DNA of 5,461 nucleotides from Burkholderiaceae bacterium (lineage in GTDB: Bacteria > Pseudomonadota > Gammaproteobacteria > Burkholderiales > Burkholderiaceae_D). The stretch spans positions 1 to 5,461 of the forward strand of contig JAIELO010000145.1 of NCBI GenBank assembly GCA_019752915.1. Reading direction: 5' to 3'. The notes beneath the pieces are model-generated. The model ran no database searches. It was not told where the DNA came from and was given only the letters and a program-made list of their open reading frames with translations. Shown here in pieces: positions 5,025 to 5,461 of the stretch; the first letter of the stretch is position 1; each line of letters begins with the position of its first letter. The translations under genes were made by a program, and so were the position numbers.

Positions 5025-5461
5025 AGCCGACCACGCCCAGCCCGGCCAGCAGCATGGCATAGGTTTCCGGCTCCGGTACCGGCGCCATGAAGCCCTGCAC
5101 GGTGGTCGGCTTGAAGAAGTGATTGGCATTGATCTGCACCGACGACAGCCAGCTATCCACCACCACATTACCGTTGATGACGCCACTACCGCCATTAACG
5201 GTGGCCAGTGGCGCCAGAATATTCGCCGTCAGTCCGGTGTGAATACCCAGATCGGTGGCCTGATAGAAGTTCAGCAGCACGTTGTATTTCTCGAAGCCCT
5301 GATAGCCGCCTTTAAAGCCTGCCGACGTGCCGCTGACATTCATGATCAGCGTCGAACCGGCCGTCAGATTACTGAAATTAAAGTAAGTCACGCCGGCCAG
5401 TGTCGTGGCATCGATATCGATGACTTCTACTGCGCTCTTGCTGCCTTTGATATTCAACCCA
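4987..5461 (-). CDS. Choice-of-anchor A family PEP-CTERM protein, C-terminal part (partial)
   Basis: The reading frame is open to the right edge, so the true start and signal peptide lie outside the window; a TTG at 5457-5455 is in frame but is probably an internal Leu codon. About 157 C-terminal residues are visible. The segment with LTAGSTLIMNVSGTSAG, YNVLLNFYQATDL and ANILAPLATVNGG matches the beta-rich choice-of-anchor A domain. It is followed by VPEPETYAMLLAGLGVVGF, a short hydrophobic span, and the basic tail ARRRQRAAAR. Such proteins are exported and processed by an exosortase, often in bacteria that build exopolysaccharide; the molecular role of this domain is not known. No exosortase or polysaccharide genes are visible here. 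The gene has no evident link to the beta-alanine operon; its tail runs into the rutR-like gene from the opposite strand. Confidence 0.9.
   Translation of the reverse strand, partial: GLNIKGSKSAVEVIDIDATTLAGVTYFNFSNLTAGSTLIMNVSGTSAGFKGGYQGFEKYNVLLNFYQATDLGIHTGLTANILAPLATVNGGSGVINGNVVVDSWLSSVQINANHFFKPTTVQGFMAPVPEPETYAMLLAGLGVVGFMARRRQRAAAR
4990..5079 (-). other. PEP-CTERM sorting signal
   Basis: These codons encode the tripartite exosortase signal: VPEP (5079-5068), a hydrophobic stretch of roughly 15 residues around AMLLAGLGVVGF, and an Arg-rich end finishing in AAAR directly before the TGA stop. PEP-CTERM proteins are recognised by EpsH/XrtA-type exosortases in Gram-negative bacteria. Confidence 0.92.

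Noticed and set aside
5455..5457. TTG as the start codon of the PEP-CTERM protein
   Set aside because: The frame stays open to the window edge, no signal peptide follows, and the text begins in mid-domain; the codon is more likely an internal Leu.

Overview
The window looks like part of a betaproteobacterial chromosome. The coding DNA is GC-rich and tightly packed. The main taxonomic clue is the 3' end of a PEP-CTERM protein (VPEP, a short membrane segment, then an Arg-rich tail), a sorting signal typical of exopolysaccharide-forming Gram-negative bacteria such as Burkholderiales and relatives. Genus cannot be judged from the sequence alone.

Layout. On the minus strand, reading from about 2690 down to 1, is a three-gene catabolic operon: an omega-amino acid (beta-alanine):pyruvate aminotransferase, alanine dehydrogenase (ald), and the first 58 codons of a CoA-acylating (methyl)malonate-semialdehyde dehydrogenase (mmsA). 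Intergenic gaps are 47 and 33 bases. A divergent control region of about 200 bases (2688-2886) separates this operon from two plus-strand regulator genes: a MocR-type regulator (GntR helix-turn-helix fused to an aminotransferase-like domain) and a RutR-like TetR regulator. The two regulator genes overlap by 13 bases. From 4987 to the window end, on the minus strand, lies the 3' part of a choice-of-anchor A / PEP-CTERM protein gene, which overlaps the rutR-like gene tail to tail by 38 bases.

How it fits together (inference from family roles). The aminotransferase moves the amino group of beta-alanine, or of 3-aminoisobutyrate, onto pyruvate, giving L-alanine and malonate (or methylmalonate) semialdehyde. 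Ald deaminates L-alanine and regenerates pyruvate with release of ammonia and NADH. MmsA converts the semialdehyde to acetyl-CoA or propionyl-CoA. This is the lower half of reductive pyrimidine degradation, since uracil gives beta-alanine and thymine gives 3-aminoisobutyrate. A RutR-family regulator (E. coli RutR senses uracil) beside this operon therefore makes biological sense. A 16-base inverted repeat resembling the E. coli RutR box lies in the divergent promoter region at 2749-2764 and is the most testable observation here. The PEP-CTERM gene appears unrelated to the catabolic locus.

No RNA genes, mobile elements, CRISPR arrays or intrinsic terminators were seen. I do not see a wholly new system; the interest lies in the dual-regulator control of a self-contained beta-amino acid catabolic operon.
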